DNA of 64,000 bases, from assembly GCA_943736015.1 (NCBI GenBank), contig OX031065.1, forward strand, positions 40,872,427-40,936,426. The letters are read 5' to 3'. The notes below the pieces were generated by a model. That model did not search any database. It was not told the DNA's origin and worked only from the letters and a program-made list of their open reading frames with translations. The position numbers and the translations under genes are program-made. Positions within the stretch are counted from its first letter, which is position 1. Each line of letters opens with the position of its first letter. Positions 32,396 through 45,294 of this stretch are shown piece after piece. Source of the stretch: Tridacna crocea (lineage: Eukaryota > Mollusca > Bivalvia > Cardiida > Cardiidae).

Positions 32396-33400
32396 TATAG
32401 TTTTCCTTACAAAAAATTAATGTCCAACGTGACCTTCATCCCTGTTTCCTGGGGAAATAAGCACGGGTAGGGGCCATTTTTACTTTTGGAAGGCGAGATT
32501 TTCATTCTCGCCTTCATATGTCAACGCTCGGCAGCTTGCTGAAAATGCCTCTGAACAGCATTATCAAAACGCCTTTCAAATAGTTCGATACTTCTCGAGT
32601 ACATTAGAACAAAATAGTGTCGAGACCATTGTAAATTTAATCAGAACAGCCAGAAGAAACTTCAAGTTTCTAGAAGAAATGAAATCAAATTCGTAAAAAG
32701 CATCGTTTTTGACAAATGCAAAATACTTTGGATCAGTTCATTGATATAATCACGTTGCTACAGCAACGAATAAACCATAGCTATTATAAGCCAATCGAAA
32801 GCTACTAACATGACGTCATTCGGACCTACTTCCACTTCACAACGCATAAACAACTAACCAGCGGGATCGTACATGTAAATTTACTATCCCAGAACTAACC
32901 AATCGGATAGCTTCTTTGAATGATGTACAGCTGATAGACCCCTTTCCTCTGTTGGCAACCTTATTCTGTCTTTGTGAGGAGTAAAATTTCAATGAAATAA
33001 ATTCCTTTGAATCATCAATTGTTTAAACAAAATTTTCTCTTTCAAAGAAATATTTTTCTTTTATCAAAGTTGTGCTTGACTTTATGATTAATGACTAGGT
33101 TATTGTTACGCATCGGCGTGGCCGAGTTTTGATTCCGGAGACCCGTGAAAAGAAAAAGGTAAATCAGTTGAAATCACAATAGATGTGTCATTTCGAAGTA
33201 GTTCTAGTCAGTATGATGTACCGATGTATATAGCCTGGGTTCCAGTCTGCTCGCTTCTTTCCTTATATACGAGTATGATCGGACTTTATTGCGTCAAAAA
33301 TGACAATAACATGATCTGTAACCGTTTTAACATGCAAAGAATTTTAACTTCTTCTTTTGGTCGTCACGTTGCTTAACGTTCAGCAATTATTCATAAATAT
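32396..33400. other. GC-richer unique DNA, possible promoter-side sequence
   Basis: Less AT-rich and more CpG-containing than the rest of the window. Contains a 10-bp perfect hairpin at 32489-32515 (gaaggcgaga, loop ttttcat). A gtgaaaagaaaaag|gtaaatc donor-like site is near 33163. I cannot define a transcript. Confidence 0.3.
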
Positions 33401-33640
33401 TTAACCCTTTACCGCTCACTTGAAACGACTCTGAAATTTAAGCTTTTAAAAACATCGAGAGGAGAGGGGAAATTACAGTCGGAAACCGGCATTTTTTTTT
33501 TTTTCATTTTATCACAATGTTTCTACCCTATCAAGAACAAATTTCGTCGCTAATTTGGGCCACCCTGAATTTGTCATCTGTATGAATCCGTGCTTTCAAT
33601 GTCAACTTAGTCTGAAATTTCTTAGTCAGGTAAAGAATAA
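33401..33640. mobile_element. TTAA hairpin MITE, diverged
   Basis: TTAACCCTTTACCGCTCACT at the left, a poorly kept hairpin (ggggaaattacagtcggaaa) and right end tcaggtaaagaataa. Lies inside the putative first intron. Confidence 0.7.
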
Positions 33641-33677
33641 ACGCTTATCGAAATGAATTGTTATCATAATCACTTAC

Positions 33678-33686
33678 CTCCGTCAT
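33678..33686 (-). CDS. Candidate exon 1 coding part (ATG ACG GAG) of unidentified minus-strand gene
   Basis: On the minus strand, taata-ATGACGGAG is followed directly by the consensus donor GTAAGTG. Nine coding bases (MTE) end in phase 0, matching exon 2 at 29238. Upstream minus-strand sequence (33687 to about 33780) would be 5' UTR. The start is inferred from the donor and phase, not from homology, and a more upstream first exon is possible. Confidence 0.4.
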
Positions 33687-33786
33687 TATTAGAACTGAAA
33701 TCTTTACGTTATATATCCCATTTATTTTCCTCGAAAGAATTTCCTTCAACTATACACTTTTTTCCAAAACTGAATAACACAATGAT

Positions 33787-36187
33787 AAAATTAACTTGAC
33801 AGGGAGAATCCCCACTGTCCTAGAGTGCATCGGACATTTTCATGATTTTCTAAGAACATGGACCAAGGGCCTGTATCCGTGTAACTGTGCACGATATATT
33901 TTTGTCGAACAAAGGAATAGGGTGTATCTCAATATTGACGAATTGGCAATCATTTTGCTTTCATGTTTGCCGACAAGCTGAACGTACATTCCGGTTACGC
34001 GGGATTAATGAAAGACAAGCGTTAATGTCAATGAACCCTTTTAAATCGTTTATTACGCCTGTCTCTTTTGAAGAAAAGGCAGACGATTCTATGGTCTGCA
34101 CAGAATATGCAATCTTATGTCGGATTAGCTATATTGTAATAACCCGACCAAAACAGCCCAGGATGAGGTTGCAATAATTAAGCATTTTGCCCGAAATGCC
34201 ATTTTCATCAATCTAGCACTCTAGTATACGGGTTAACAGAGCCATAGATTGCAAGAATCGTATAAACGAAGAACACCTTCCGCCGTTCCTTATAGGACCT
34301 AAAAAGTCAACCGTCAAATGATGTTGGTTGGTTATCCTTGATAGGATGGTAAACATTGCGCAAAACGGAGAAAATGTTCGTTGCCAGTATTTTCTCATGT
34401 TCCTGCATGCTTTCAAAATACCCTTCCCTTTCTAAAAAGCCCCATTCTTTAAGGTCATTAAAACCCAGCACATGTATTGTAATCTAAATGTTAAATCTCC
34501 GTTTTGAACATTGAAAGTCGTTTGTTTTGAAAGTCTTTTTCAGTCTTGATAAAGTATATTTCAAAAAAAAAGGTAAACAAATAAAAGAAAAGCCTTTTAA
34601 CTGAACGACACTGAAATTTTGACAACCTGAAGGGGAGAAAAAGTTTCAAAATACTTTTGGAAAAGGAAAAAACGCTAGTCACGAGTATTTTCTCTTTTTA
34701 CCACTATGTTTCGTACTTTTTCCCAGCCAAACGGCACTTTTTCAGCTGCTCATAACTCATTATCTGCTAATTGCTCTAATGTAGACGGCCCAAATTTTTT
34801 GTTATTTTCTGAAGGGTTTTGTAAAGGGTTACTAAGATGGAAAACATTGTAGGAAAGTCAAACAAAAAGGTTGATTATCATTATTTGCTACTTTTCCTAC
34901 AATTCTTTGAAAAGCCTCTTCTTCAACATTGTTGAAAGTCAGTATTGTGATCTAAAAGGCTAAATCTCAGTTTCTATACTCTAAAATGTACCTTTCTAAA
35001 AACTCTTTGCTCTCTCAATAAAATTATCCATGGAGTAAAATGGTAAAGACTTTCAAGAAATTAATCATCTCATTACAGAGTTACAGTTTTAGATCTATCA
35101 AAATTGATTGCATTTTCAAGCAAAAACTATTCTTTAATCCTTTACCATACCCTATCAAGTACAATTTTAACAACCCTGAGAAAGAGGCCATTTAAAAACT
35201 TAATTTTGAAAAGGAGAAACTTTCTTGACTCTTTACACGAAGGAAAAAAATTCAAACTTTCCAAAATTGAATGCATTTTCAGGTAGCAACTTTTTGATCT
35301 GGCACCATTGATAGAACCTGTATGAAATAGGATGGAAGACATTTTAGAAAAAGGTAAAAATGTCAATTAGCACCGTATTCTCCTTTACAGACCAAAAGTT
35401 CTCAAGCCTTCTTCCTAGACCTTATAAACTCATTACTGGGCTAATAGAGGGTTAGATCTAAGTTTCTATACAACGTAAAAAAATATAAGGGTTACAGCAA
35501 ATTAAAACTCTTTGCTATCACATAAAACTTTTTCTTCAAATGAAATGGATAGGAGTTTCAGAAAAGTCCATTCGTTTTCATTTTTTTCAACATATTTTCA
35601 CAAGCCTTCTTCAAGTTTGCTAAAACTCAGGATGGTTGACTGGTCTTCATTGCACAGGAACACTGCACAACTCTACAGACTTTGCTGTATCAGGAGAGGC
35701 GATTTAAGTACAGGAAAATGTATTGCAATATGTTATGCCTATATTCTAAACTCGCCTTCTAACAGTACTTTCAGTACTTTGATTTCTTATTGTCAAGATT
35801 TATAAGTACTATGATTGTGGGAATTTTGAAAAAAAATCTGTCTGCTAGAAAGTATGTTTTTATTGAAGATTAACCCTTAACCCGGTCAAATTATCTCCCT
35901 TCTTAACTCAATGGTCTATATATATAATGCATATTGGTACATTTACCATGGTCAGAACCAGGCTTTCATAATGTTTTTTGTGCAAAACTGACTTTTTTTT
36001 TAAGTGATGTATATTTGTATATTCTTCGGGCAATTTTCCTGTTTAATTGACTATTCAAGGAAAGTGTGTTAAATCCAGTATATGCTGAATTTTGGAACTG
36101 TATGTACCTTTTTCAAAAGCGAATTTCTCAGAAACGAGCACGGGGACCCCCTTTTTCTATCATTATAATCTACAGACATTATGAGCC
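33787..36187. other. Mixed unique DNA and decayed TTAA MITE fragments
   Basis: Hairpin-MITE fragments are visible near 34340-34400, 34590-34830, 34840-34960, 35135-35240 and 35330-35400, all without paired ends. The ORF at 33796-33981 has no motif or splice support. No gene is called. Confidence 0.5.
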
Positions 36188-37951
36188 TTGTATGTGCAAA
36201 GTTTAAAAAAATCTGTCCGTTGGAAGAATTTGTCACAAACGTCTTTGAATAATGATAATACACATTACATTAGCGGTAATGAAATAGAATGTAATTCTGA
36301 TTTAAAGATTCCCGAAAATAATGATATTCAATATCAATCAAGTAGCATAGGTGATTCACACAAAAGCGCTCATCTAAGTTCATCTTATACATTGTGTAGC
36401 CCTGAACGTTTACAGTTCAGTGCTAAAGGGTTACATGTTGTGAATTTGAATATTCAGCACTTTTTACCAAAATTTGATGAAATTAAAATTATTTTACATG
36501 AAAACAGACTAATAGATATATTCGGGTTTTGCGAATCTTTTTCATCAGATAATGTTCCAGACAAGAACATTATCATACCCGGGTTCAAGTTTGAACGTAA
36601 AGATAGGGAAACAAAGCTGGAGGAGGTATAATAGTTTATGTAAAAGATAATATAACATACACACGGCGCTATGATATGGAATTCTCCAACATTGAATCAA
36701 TCTGGTTGCAGATAAATACCGATGATAACGCGCAAATCTTAGTAAATTTCACTTACCGCCCCCCAAATAGTCCACAATCTTGGATAGATGAGTATGAAAA
36801 ACAGTTGATATTAGATCTTCTAATTTAGACTGGTTTGCTATTAGGGATTATAATACCAATTTCTCACCTCCACATTCTTTTAGTAATAGTAAGTGGTCAA
36901 ACGTGGTGCGTGATTTCGGGCTTCACCAACTTGTTAGTACCCCAACTAGAGTAACAAAAAGCTCTTCGTCAATCATAGACCATATTTATACCACGGCTAC
37001 TAATTATATAGGTGAAATATTTGTTCCTGAAATAGGCGTTAGTGACCACTTTCCAGTAGCTTTCACCTTAAGTAAAAAGTGCAACATCAAACATTCAAAC
37101 AGACATAAAGCGATTACATATAGATCTTTTAAGAGTTTTGATAAAAGCTTCTTTTTACATGATATGTCTATCTAGAGTCAATTTCGATATTTTGGAAACG
37201 ATAAGCGATGCAAATTTATTTCTGGATAAATTGTATTATATGATAAACTGTGCACTCGATAAACATGCGCCGTTAAAATTTAAAAGAGTAAAGCGGCTAC
37301 AGCAGCCTGGCTGGTACACGGACGAAGTCAAACAGGCTAGAATTACAAAGGATATGTATAGATCGCATAAAAATTGGGATCAGTATAAAATCTGGAGAAA
37401 TAAGTGCATTTCGATCATAAAAAAGACTCAAAAATCCTTCTTTAATAATTTAGTCAAAGACAAAAAAGATGCAAAGTTTTTGTGGAAAAATATAAAACTG
37501 GTTTCAAACGAAAATGAACAATGTATATCTGTTCCAAATACTTTAAAGATCAACGATACAATAATTGAGGGAATGCAAAATATAGCTGACGCATTGAATG
37601 ATCACTTTGTAAACATTGCCAAAACGGCAGAAAAGTCACAACTTAATGCAGAAAATTTCATTTCACTTCAACGATTTCTTGATATGAAATTGCAAAATTC
37701 ATCTTTTGATATTGATTTTATTACCCCCCATGAAGTTAGTATTCTCATTGAAAAATTGGACACAAATAAGTCTTCTGGGCTAGACAAAATAGGGCCTTAT
37801 ATTTTAAAACTGTGCAAAGACCAGGTTGCAAGACCTATTGCAACTTTAATAAATTACAGCTTATCATATGGCGTTTTCCCAGACAAACTTAAAGAAGCTG
37901 GTGTTGTTCCATTACATAAGGGGGGAAGCAAAGATGACTCGAATAATTATC
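36188..37951 (+). pseudogene. Non-LTR retrotransposon fragment: APE endonuclease plus N-terminal reverse transcriptase
   Basis: Four frame-shifted pieces make up one decayed ORF2. Endonuclease start: LHVVNLNIQHF and IDIFGFCES near 36430-36540. Then GGIIVYVKDNITY and FTYRPPNSP (36620-36790) after a frame shift, a stop near 36826, and VSTPTRVTKSSSSIIDHIYT followed by VSDHFPVAF (SDH at 37041-37049). Another shift near 37165 leads to the linker and start of reverse transcriptase: SSGLDKIGPYILKLCKD and GVVPLHKGGSKDDSNNY, ending where an inverted-repeat element enters at 37952. The catalytic YADD block is missing. APE-type CR1/Jockey-like by motif; the clade is not certain. It no longer encodes a working enzyme. 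Confidence 0.88.
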
Positions 37952-38177
37952 AAGTGAAATGTCCATGTCTACGTCCAAACCCTTTCTCAAAAACAGCAGT
38001 TACAAAAGGTGTCACCAGTCTGGTAGATAGGATTAAGGTGTCACCAGTCTGGTAGATAGGATTTAGAATCAATTTTTGACATAAGCATTTTTTTCATTGT
38101 TCTTTTTGTGTGTGTGATGGGGTAGTGGGGTGCTGTTTTTGAGAAAGGGTTTGTAAGTGGACATGGAAATTTCACTT
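37952..38177. mobile_element. 226-bp inverted-repeat element inside the LINE
   Basis: 37952-37998 is complementary to 38131-38177 (47 bp with about four mismatches), starting aagtgaaat and ending aaaaacagca. It cuts the reverse transcriptase just before the expected RPIS motif. No target duplication was found, so the outer limits may be wider. Confidence 0.75.
38006..38063 (+). repeat. Two perfect 29-bp tandem repeats
   Basis: aaggtgtcaccagtctggta + gataggatt occurs at 38006-38034 and 38035-38063 without a difference, inside the loop of the inverted-repeat element. Confidence 0.95.
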
Positions 38178-40123
38178 GTACAGGTCATTTTTATTCTAAA
38201 ATTATTTCTGGAATAAATTGACCTGAAATTGACCTTTATGCAAAGAGTAATTAAAACGTGAATATTTAAACCATCTGGTATAATCGGACTGTACGGAAAC
38301 TGTTATCGGTAAATGTCGGGTTTGACCCTTACTGCGCCTTAGTCAAAATAAACGGTTTTGCGGACGGCATAGATTAAGATCAGGCTGCATAGAAAGTGCA
38401 TCATAGATCTAAGTCACCCACCATGTATTACCAATTTAAACCAACAATATAACGGTTATTTCAGGTATTTCAAGTATTCTTTGAAAACACTATAAATCTA
38501 TTAGCAGCATAAAGAGTTTAGAAACATGCACATAGTTCCGCATGCAGACGACATTAGCCGGAGCCAAGTTAGAACAATAAATCAAGCGTGTAATATATGG
38601 TAATTGAGGTCATTTATTTCATGTCAATTTGTTCAGGTAATACTAATGAAAGTTTATAACACACAACCACTTGTACATTTTGATCCTGTGGAGACACCAT
38701 ACCTGTTACTAAAACAAAGTAGGTCAAACATGGTTGACAATTCAATAAGGGAAAAATGTCAAACTTTCTGACTTAAATATGTGCCTTTTTAAAGAAACTA
38801 TAGGATTTTTGGTAGTAGCAGTACCTGGTATGTACCATAGCCTATGTTTTCTCCAAAACTTAAGCAATTTTGTTATGTCATTATTATTTTGTAGGTTTTA
38901 AACGATGTCATCTTTTTCTGCAATGTTTTAGTTTTATTATGCAAGGCCAGTAGGTATAATTATGTAAAACAGCTTGTACTCATCCAGAGCTTTAATTTGA
39001 TATATGGTTTTCCAGGACAAATTTTTATAATTACAGAATTATTGACGTAGGAAATTAAGCAAAATAAACACTTTACATGAACCTTAACAAATAACAAACC
39101 ACGAAAGGAACAATACAGAAATATGCACTAACATCCCAGACATTCCGTGCGACAACCATCTACAGCACATGTACTCATCTGGTTGTTATAGAAGTATGTT
39201 TTTCTGCTTACCTTGTGTAATCTTATGGGAGCAGCCATGTTTTTTACTCGAACAGGTACGTAAAATTGACAGGGGCAGTAACGTTGACCAGGAGCGAGTT
39301 CGTAAGGTCTCTACAGTGTGATCTGTGGGGTAAAATTTTGTCGGTACATTTTTTTCCCGTCCTTTAAATTCAAGTAAGGTAACTTCTACAATGTTTCATA
39401 AAAATCAAAGGGGCTGTAGAGATCTCAAAAACATATTATTTTTCTTATGTTAAATTAACATTAATAATATTTAGGCATGGGTCTACCGTCCTGTTTTGTC
39501 GTTTTTAGGCATACCCGAACCACGTGCAAACTCGAAAGTCACGTGATTACTCAAACTTTAGGCGGGTGGACTGCATGGACGAAACAACCTGTTCCAAAAA
39601 TTTAAGCGTAAGTAGAATCTATTTTATCCGTTCCTAATCTTTAGATATTGTGTTCCTCAGTGATTTAATGATGATCAAGTGTGGCAGATTTAACTGTAGA
39701 GACTATTATGAATTATTTATTTTACAACCCTGATTTCCTTCCATTTTTAAACAAAATATAGGAGGCCATATAACGCGTAAAGCTGTTCATCATCCGGCCC
39801 TAAAATGTTTCTAAAAGATTGACTGCAGATCTAGCTCTAATCTAGAAACTCTGAATTACGATGTTTTTCTTATGCTGCCTTGAGTTTACGTAAACAATTT
39901 TACGGCCTTTCTTTTCTATTCAATATTTCTTGTGATGGTGTACTGTCATTACATATGACGTGCTCCGGCAAAAGGGGCTTTGTGCATCTACGTTATCCAT
40001 GCTACCAAGCAACTTCATTTAACAACCAACTTAATTATAAGGTAGTCTGGTCCTAGTAAATACAGAAAATTGACCATTAGCAAAAAGTTTTGGCTCAGGA
40101 CAGCTTGCGCAGGCTGACCACAA
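38178..40123. other. Unique AT-rich DNA, no gene recognised
   Basis: No further LINE sequence appears after the interruption. aggtcattttt / aaattgacct near 38181-38225 is weakly inverted. No exon with both splice sites was seen. Confidence 0.4.
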
Positions 40124-40416
40124 GGGCGGATCCAGAGGGGGGGACCGGGGTTCCGGACCCCCCCTGGAATTTTGGCAAAAAAGTGGTTATCAGATTCGTG
40201 ATTGGGACAGGTTTGATATTGCACAGCATTTATGTAAACTACAGTCATAAATCTAAAAAGGGTTCAAAATATGGAGACCTCATGGTTAGAACTGGAAACG
40301 TTGACTTTTCTTGTAAACGGCTTAGACCCACTGAAATCCAGAAATCAAAGTATCATATAATAAGACGAGTGCGTTTTCCATAGGACCCCCCCTGAGAAAG
40401 ATATCTGGATCCGCGC
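40124..40416. mobile_element. ~293-bp MITE with ~11-bp TIRs
   Basis: gggcggatccag at 40124-40135 and its inverse ctggatccgcgc at 40405-40416. Just inside the left end is a GC hairpin (gggggaccggggttcc / ggaccccccc), with another cccccc run near the right end. hAT-type MITEs often begin with CAGGGGCGGATCCAG-like termini; the assignment is inference and the 8-bp duplication is not clear. Confidence 0.55.
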
Positions 40417-41115
40417 ATGGACCTGAATCAATATTTTTCGCATAGGCATTAAGCCCCTTTTTCATAGCACTTTTCATATATTGACAAAAATTATTGTTAC
40501 TTTTTTAAACAAAGTTTTAAGTACATTTAAATCAGACATTGGAAAATTGGTGCAAGAAGATCATCAGCCCAGGGTTCGAAATTCCCACATATTTACTCGC
40601 AAAATGCAAGCCAAAATTGGAAAATGCAAGTTGAAATTTCAAGCACTTGCTAAAAAATTTGAGTGCAAATTATTGAAGAACAGTTACCGAATGTACTAAA
40701 TTTCATATGTGAATTCATACAAAAAAAGGTAATTCTTTTCGTTCTGGATAAACATCAGTCATGTCTCACTGAGAATACCCTTCGACGGCAGTTGACAATG
40801 TCGCCATTGAAGCCACCAAGCTGTTGTTTGTTATCAGAATTTCGTGAGGCAAGTGCGTTTGTCTGCACTCACAGCAGATCCTGAGGTTTTACATTTTTTG
40901 TACGGAAAAACAGTAGAATTCAATCTCTGATTATAAGGCAAAAATATTTGACCAAATTTCAGACTTGTTCATATAAAAAAACGCTGGCAGGCAACAAATA
41001 AAATTTGGCTTAAAGGATGTGATACGTCTGTGAAATAATAGAAAATATTGTGAGAAAAGGAGAAAATGCTAGTAGATCTAACAGTATTTTCTCCTGTACC
41101 CAATTCTTATTTTGT

Positions 41116-41344
41116 TTAACCCTTTACCAAACAACCCCTGGTTTTTACGACCCTGAGATGGAAGCCTTTTGAAAACATTGTGGGAAAAGGAGAAAATGCT
41201 GGTAACCAGCATTTCCTCCTTTTCCTGCAATGCTTTCTATCCTGCTGGAAGAAAAGTTCAATTTTTGAGTTACATTTATTTTGTCGTCTGCAAGTGCTTT
41301 CAATTTGGACAAGTCCAAAATTCTGTCATGTGGTAAAGGGTTAA
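41116..41344. mobile_element. TTAA hairpin MITE, full copy
   Basis: TTAACCCTTTACCAAACAAC at the left and GTGGTAAAGGGTTAA at the right; hairpin aaaatgctggtaaccagcatt. One of the best-preserved copies. A right-half remnant precedes it near 41035-41110 and a left-end fragment follows at 41370. Confidence 0.9.
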
Positions 41345-41936
41345 AAAAGCTGTACATTCTAGGGGCATTAACCCTTTGCCACACAACGATGTTAATGGAA
41401 TTATTTATAGAAATGAAAGGGTTGCAAATGACAAAAATAAAAGCTCCTGAAATAAAGATTGATAACAACAGGGATAACAAAGATTGGGGAGTACAGAATA
41501 TGGAATCTGATCTTGAAATCAGGTCGCAGATCAAACTGCATGTTCTTGCTAAACACAAGCAAGGTCAGACAGGGCAAACATGCAAACTGATCTTAGATGA
41601 TTAATACACATCCTGAGTTTTAATAACCCTGAGAATTAAGCCATTTGAAAACATTGTGGAAAAAGGAGAGAATGCTGATGACAGTCATTTTCTCCTTTTC
41701 CCATCATATCTGATTCAAATTCCATTATTTTTGCCAATTTGAACATTTGGTTAATTTTTTACCAGGTTTCAAATTTTAAATTTGTCTGAACTCAACTTGT
41801 AAAAATAAAATTTCAGGGCCACTTGTTGGTGAAAGTTAATTCCCAGAGCTGGACACTTAAAATTTCTAGAAAGTCTTTTGGATGACATATTAAACCTAAC
41901 CTCCTTGTGATGGTGCTGTACATGGAGCATATAAGC

Positions 41937-42155
41937 TTAACCCTTTACCAAACAATGCTGACTTGATGACCTTAGGAAATGGGACTTTTGAGAACATTGT
42001 GGGAAAAGGAGAAAATGCTAGTCAACAACAGTTTCTCCTTTTACCACAATGTTTTCTACCTTATCAAAGACATCTTCTACAATTTTAGCAATGTTGAATT
42101 TTTGGCCTCTTTGGATTTGGATGGGTCTAAAATTATATTGTGTGGTAAAGAGGTA
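41937..42155. mobile_element. TTAA hairpin MITE, full copy
   Basis: TTAACCCTTTACCAAACAAT at the left and GTGGTAAAGAGGTAA at the right. A related fragment with aggagagaatgctgatgaca lies at about 41615-41770. Confidence 0.85.
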
Positions 42156-42273
42156 AAGGGCAAAATTTTCCTGGAAATGTCCATGAACAAAAGTTAAAAA
42201 TATTGCTAGATGCATATATTTATTGTACAGAATACCGAGGTTGGAAAAAATACTCATAACAAGCATATCTTTT

Positions 42274-43087
42274 AGCTCATCTGAGCACAACATGCACAAG
42301 GGGAGCTTTTAGGATCACCCGGTGTCCGTCTTGCATCATCAACAATTCTTTAAACATCAACTCCTCCTAAACCACTGGGATGTTCCTGGGATGACCTTTC
42401 CAAACATTGTTCGCAAAATTTTGATCGATCAAGAAACATGGCTCTGGTGAATGGGGGCTACTTGCACCATAGGGAAATGAAGAAATTCTTAAAAATTCTT
42501 CTTCTCTGAAACCCCTGGTCAGAATTTGAAATAATCTCACAGAAATGTTCCTTGGATGACCCTTTTCAAAACTTGTTTGGGAAATACTGATCTATCAACT
42601 AACATGACTCTGGTAAATGGGGGCTTCTTGCACTAATTATGGCCATGAAGAAATTCTTTAAAATTCTTCTTCTCTGAAACAGCTGATCATATTTTGAAAT
42701 AATCTCACAGAAATGTTCCTTTGGTAAGCCTTTTCAAAAAGTGTTCACAAAATGCTGATTTCTGTAGAAACATGGCTCTGGTGAATGGGGCCTACTTCAC
42801 CTATTTGGCCATGAAGAAATTTTTTTTCTCTGAAACGGCTGACCAGATTTTGAAATAATTTCACAGAAATCTTTCTTGGCTGACCCTTTTCAAAAGTTGC
42901 CCGAGAAATTTTGATCCATCAAGAAACATGGATCTGATGGCCGTGGGCTATTCACACTATACAGAAATAAAGAAATTCTTAAACATTATTCTTCTCTGAA
43001 ATGGCTGATTAGACTTTGAAAAAATTGACTTTGGTTCTCTCAGAAATTTCAGGTGAGTGATCCTGGGCCATCTTGGCCCTCTTGTTT
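42274..43087 (+). mobile_element. Helentron-like element, same family as 19596-21153
   Basis: Head agctcatctgagcacaacat, ggggagctttt, gtgtccgtcttgc, then four to five core units (aacatggctctggtgaatgg). Subterminal caggtgagtgatc, hairpin gggccatcttggccc and end ctcttgttt. Shorter and more diverged than the first copy. Confidence 0.8.
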
Positions 43088-43432
43088 CTTTTCCCATATT
43101 TTTTAACATTTTCAAAGGAATACATGTATTAGACTATAAATTTGTGACACTTAAAACTTTTTGTCTTCAAATGCTTCCAAATTCACCTAGAGTAAAACTT
43201 TGATATCATTGGTATGTATGAAATTCATAATATTATGCACAGATAAATTTTAAAAATAGCTTTTTTCTATAAGTGCAACACCTTCATATCTAGTTTGGTG
43301 CTTGAATACTCTCTTAGCTTGACTGTGTTCGAAGAAAATGAGTTTTTGTCATAGTCCTGGTGCAATATCTCTGCTATTATTGAAGATATTTACTTCAAAC
43401 ATGGTAAAGTTGTTAACTATGGCTATAACCAT

Positions 43433-45286
43433 CGGTCCGACGAATCATGGAAATACCACCGAAATGCCCCTATCTTTTTATTACTACGTTATTGTTACTT
43501 TTTAATTTCAACAGATTTGTCTTTTTTGTGGAATTGGACCCAGATAATGTCAAATGAGATGAAGGGGTGTTAGTTTAAATCATAATGACAAAATAACAAT
43601 GTATCGTCTGATGTAAACAATGCACCGAGATAGAGGTATGTTTACAAGTCCACCGAAATACCTGTTCAAAGAGGCCATAATACTCATTTTAAGCCAGTTT
43701 TAACTCATTTTGTTTTTATTTTATCAAAATATAGTCATTCTTATATATCTATGCCAAATATTGCGCCTGACGGTTGTATGGTTGCATAGATTACGCCTGA
43801 TAGAAAATGCATTTCGTGGACTTGAGGCCTTCAATGTAAACAGACTGGTCGTTTCCGGATTTTAAATCGAAGATTTTCGATATCCGTTATACACTCGGGT
43901 AGATTCGTATGATGATCATGCATTCTGTAACATGACTATATTTGACCTTGGCCTTGATGCGGTAAATAAAGGAAAATGTATGCTTCTCTGTTGCAGCCTC
44001 TATTTTTAGACGGAGATCGAGGCCTATATGTAAGTTACATCGTATCGGACTCTAGGCGGAAACCAACAATAAATTTCCGTGAGTCACAGCCATTGTTTAC
44101 AGCTTCGATCGTCAGCCAGTTTTCTTCTGGCCAATTTTGGTTTTTCACACAAACCCTCGTGTTTCTTTTTTCATTTACACGATATATGTCAGTAATTTAT
44201 CCTTGTGTACACAAAGGACAGATTTCTGTACCGTTCTATTTTTCTTTTTTAAATTTAACAGTGTTTCTGCTCACCAGCTGTAGACAGGCATCTTTCAACA
44301 TTGTAAATATTTGTTGTATAGGAATTCAACATCTGCAAGATTTGGCTATTTTTCGCATAAAACATGACTATACTAATGATCACTACAGAGAAGATTAATG
44401 TTGAAGAAAAATGTTATTAATATATACGTTGATTATTGATTCATGTGGAGAACAATCACCGACATACTCACATGTCAAGTCCTGATGCAACGAAATACCT
44501 GACCTTTATTACACAAAATACAGACTTGGGAGTTATCAGATGGAATTATCACCTATATTTTATTTCTTTAAATCATAAACACAGATAGATCTATATACTC
44601 CACAGAGTATGCAAGTGCTTTCCGTTTGGGAACAAAGCACCTAAATTAAGCATTGCATGATGTATCCATCATCACTCGCGTGTCGCCTTTGACAACATTT
44701 TCTGCTTTTTCCACAATGTTTATGGACCTATATAGTGAACTGCATATATACATATATATTATGTAGATCTAAATAGATATTTGATTTATAATCGGTAGAT
44801 GTGGAATTTAGACAGACAAGTGTATAAATTAAGACAGGGTAACATGTTTACCCGATTCAAAATGGCGGCAAGATGTCTTTCTAGATCTGCTAATTTTTAA
44901 TTTCATTCTCCAAATATCACGAAAGGAAACCATTTTTTCTGAGCATATTCAATATGGATATAGATCTGACACATCAACCTTGTAAAAGGGCTACTGTAGT
45001 GGGAACGTAAACTCCCTGAATCAACATATTTTACTACGTCATGCGGGTATTTCGGTGGACAACAGGCTCATATTTCAGTGAACATCCATTACGGCGGACG
45101 TCAATGGTATGTTGTTATTTTGTCATTTTACTTTAAACTAACCACTTTTCATCAATATAAACATAAGTTTGTGTTAAATACCAAAAAAAAAGCAATTTTT
45201 TTGCAATTGTATCAGTTACTTGACTTAATTGTGAAAAAAAAAAAAACCGGGTATTTCTGTGGTATTTCGGTGATTCGTCAGACCAG
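43433..45286. mobile_element. 1854-bp non-autonomous DNA transposon with 8-bp target duplication
   Basis: ATAACCAT at 43425-43432 and 45287-45294 flanks the element. Ends are CGGTCCGACGAATCA (left) and CTGGTCTGACGAATCA (right, complemented), with similarity continuing into aaataccac.gaaat. Short subterminal motifs related to CCACCGAAATAC occur near 43457 and 43649, and in inverted form near 45047 and 45262; such repeats usually bind transposase. An 8-bp duplication fits hAT or P superfamilies. No transposase ORF is recognised; ORFs at 43976-44398 and 45078-45290 lack motifs. Confidence 0.8.
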
Positions 45287-45294
45287 ATAACCAT

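Noticed and set aside
43976-44398. 140-codon hydrophobic ORF resembling a membrane protein
   Set aside because: Low-complexity T-rich DNA gives Phe/Leu/Ser-rich translation; it lies inside a DNA element, without motif or splice support.
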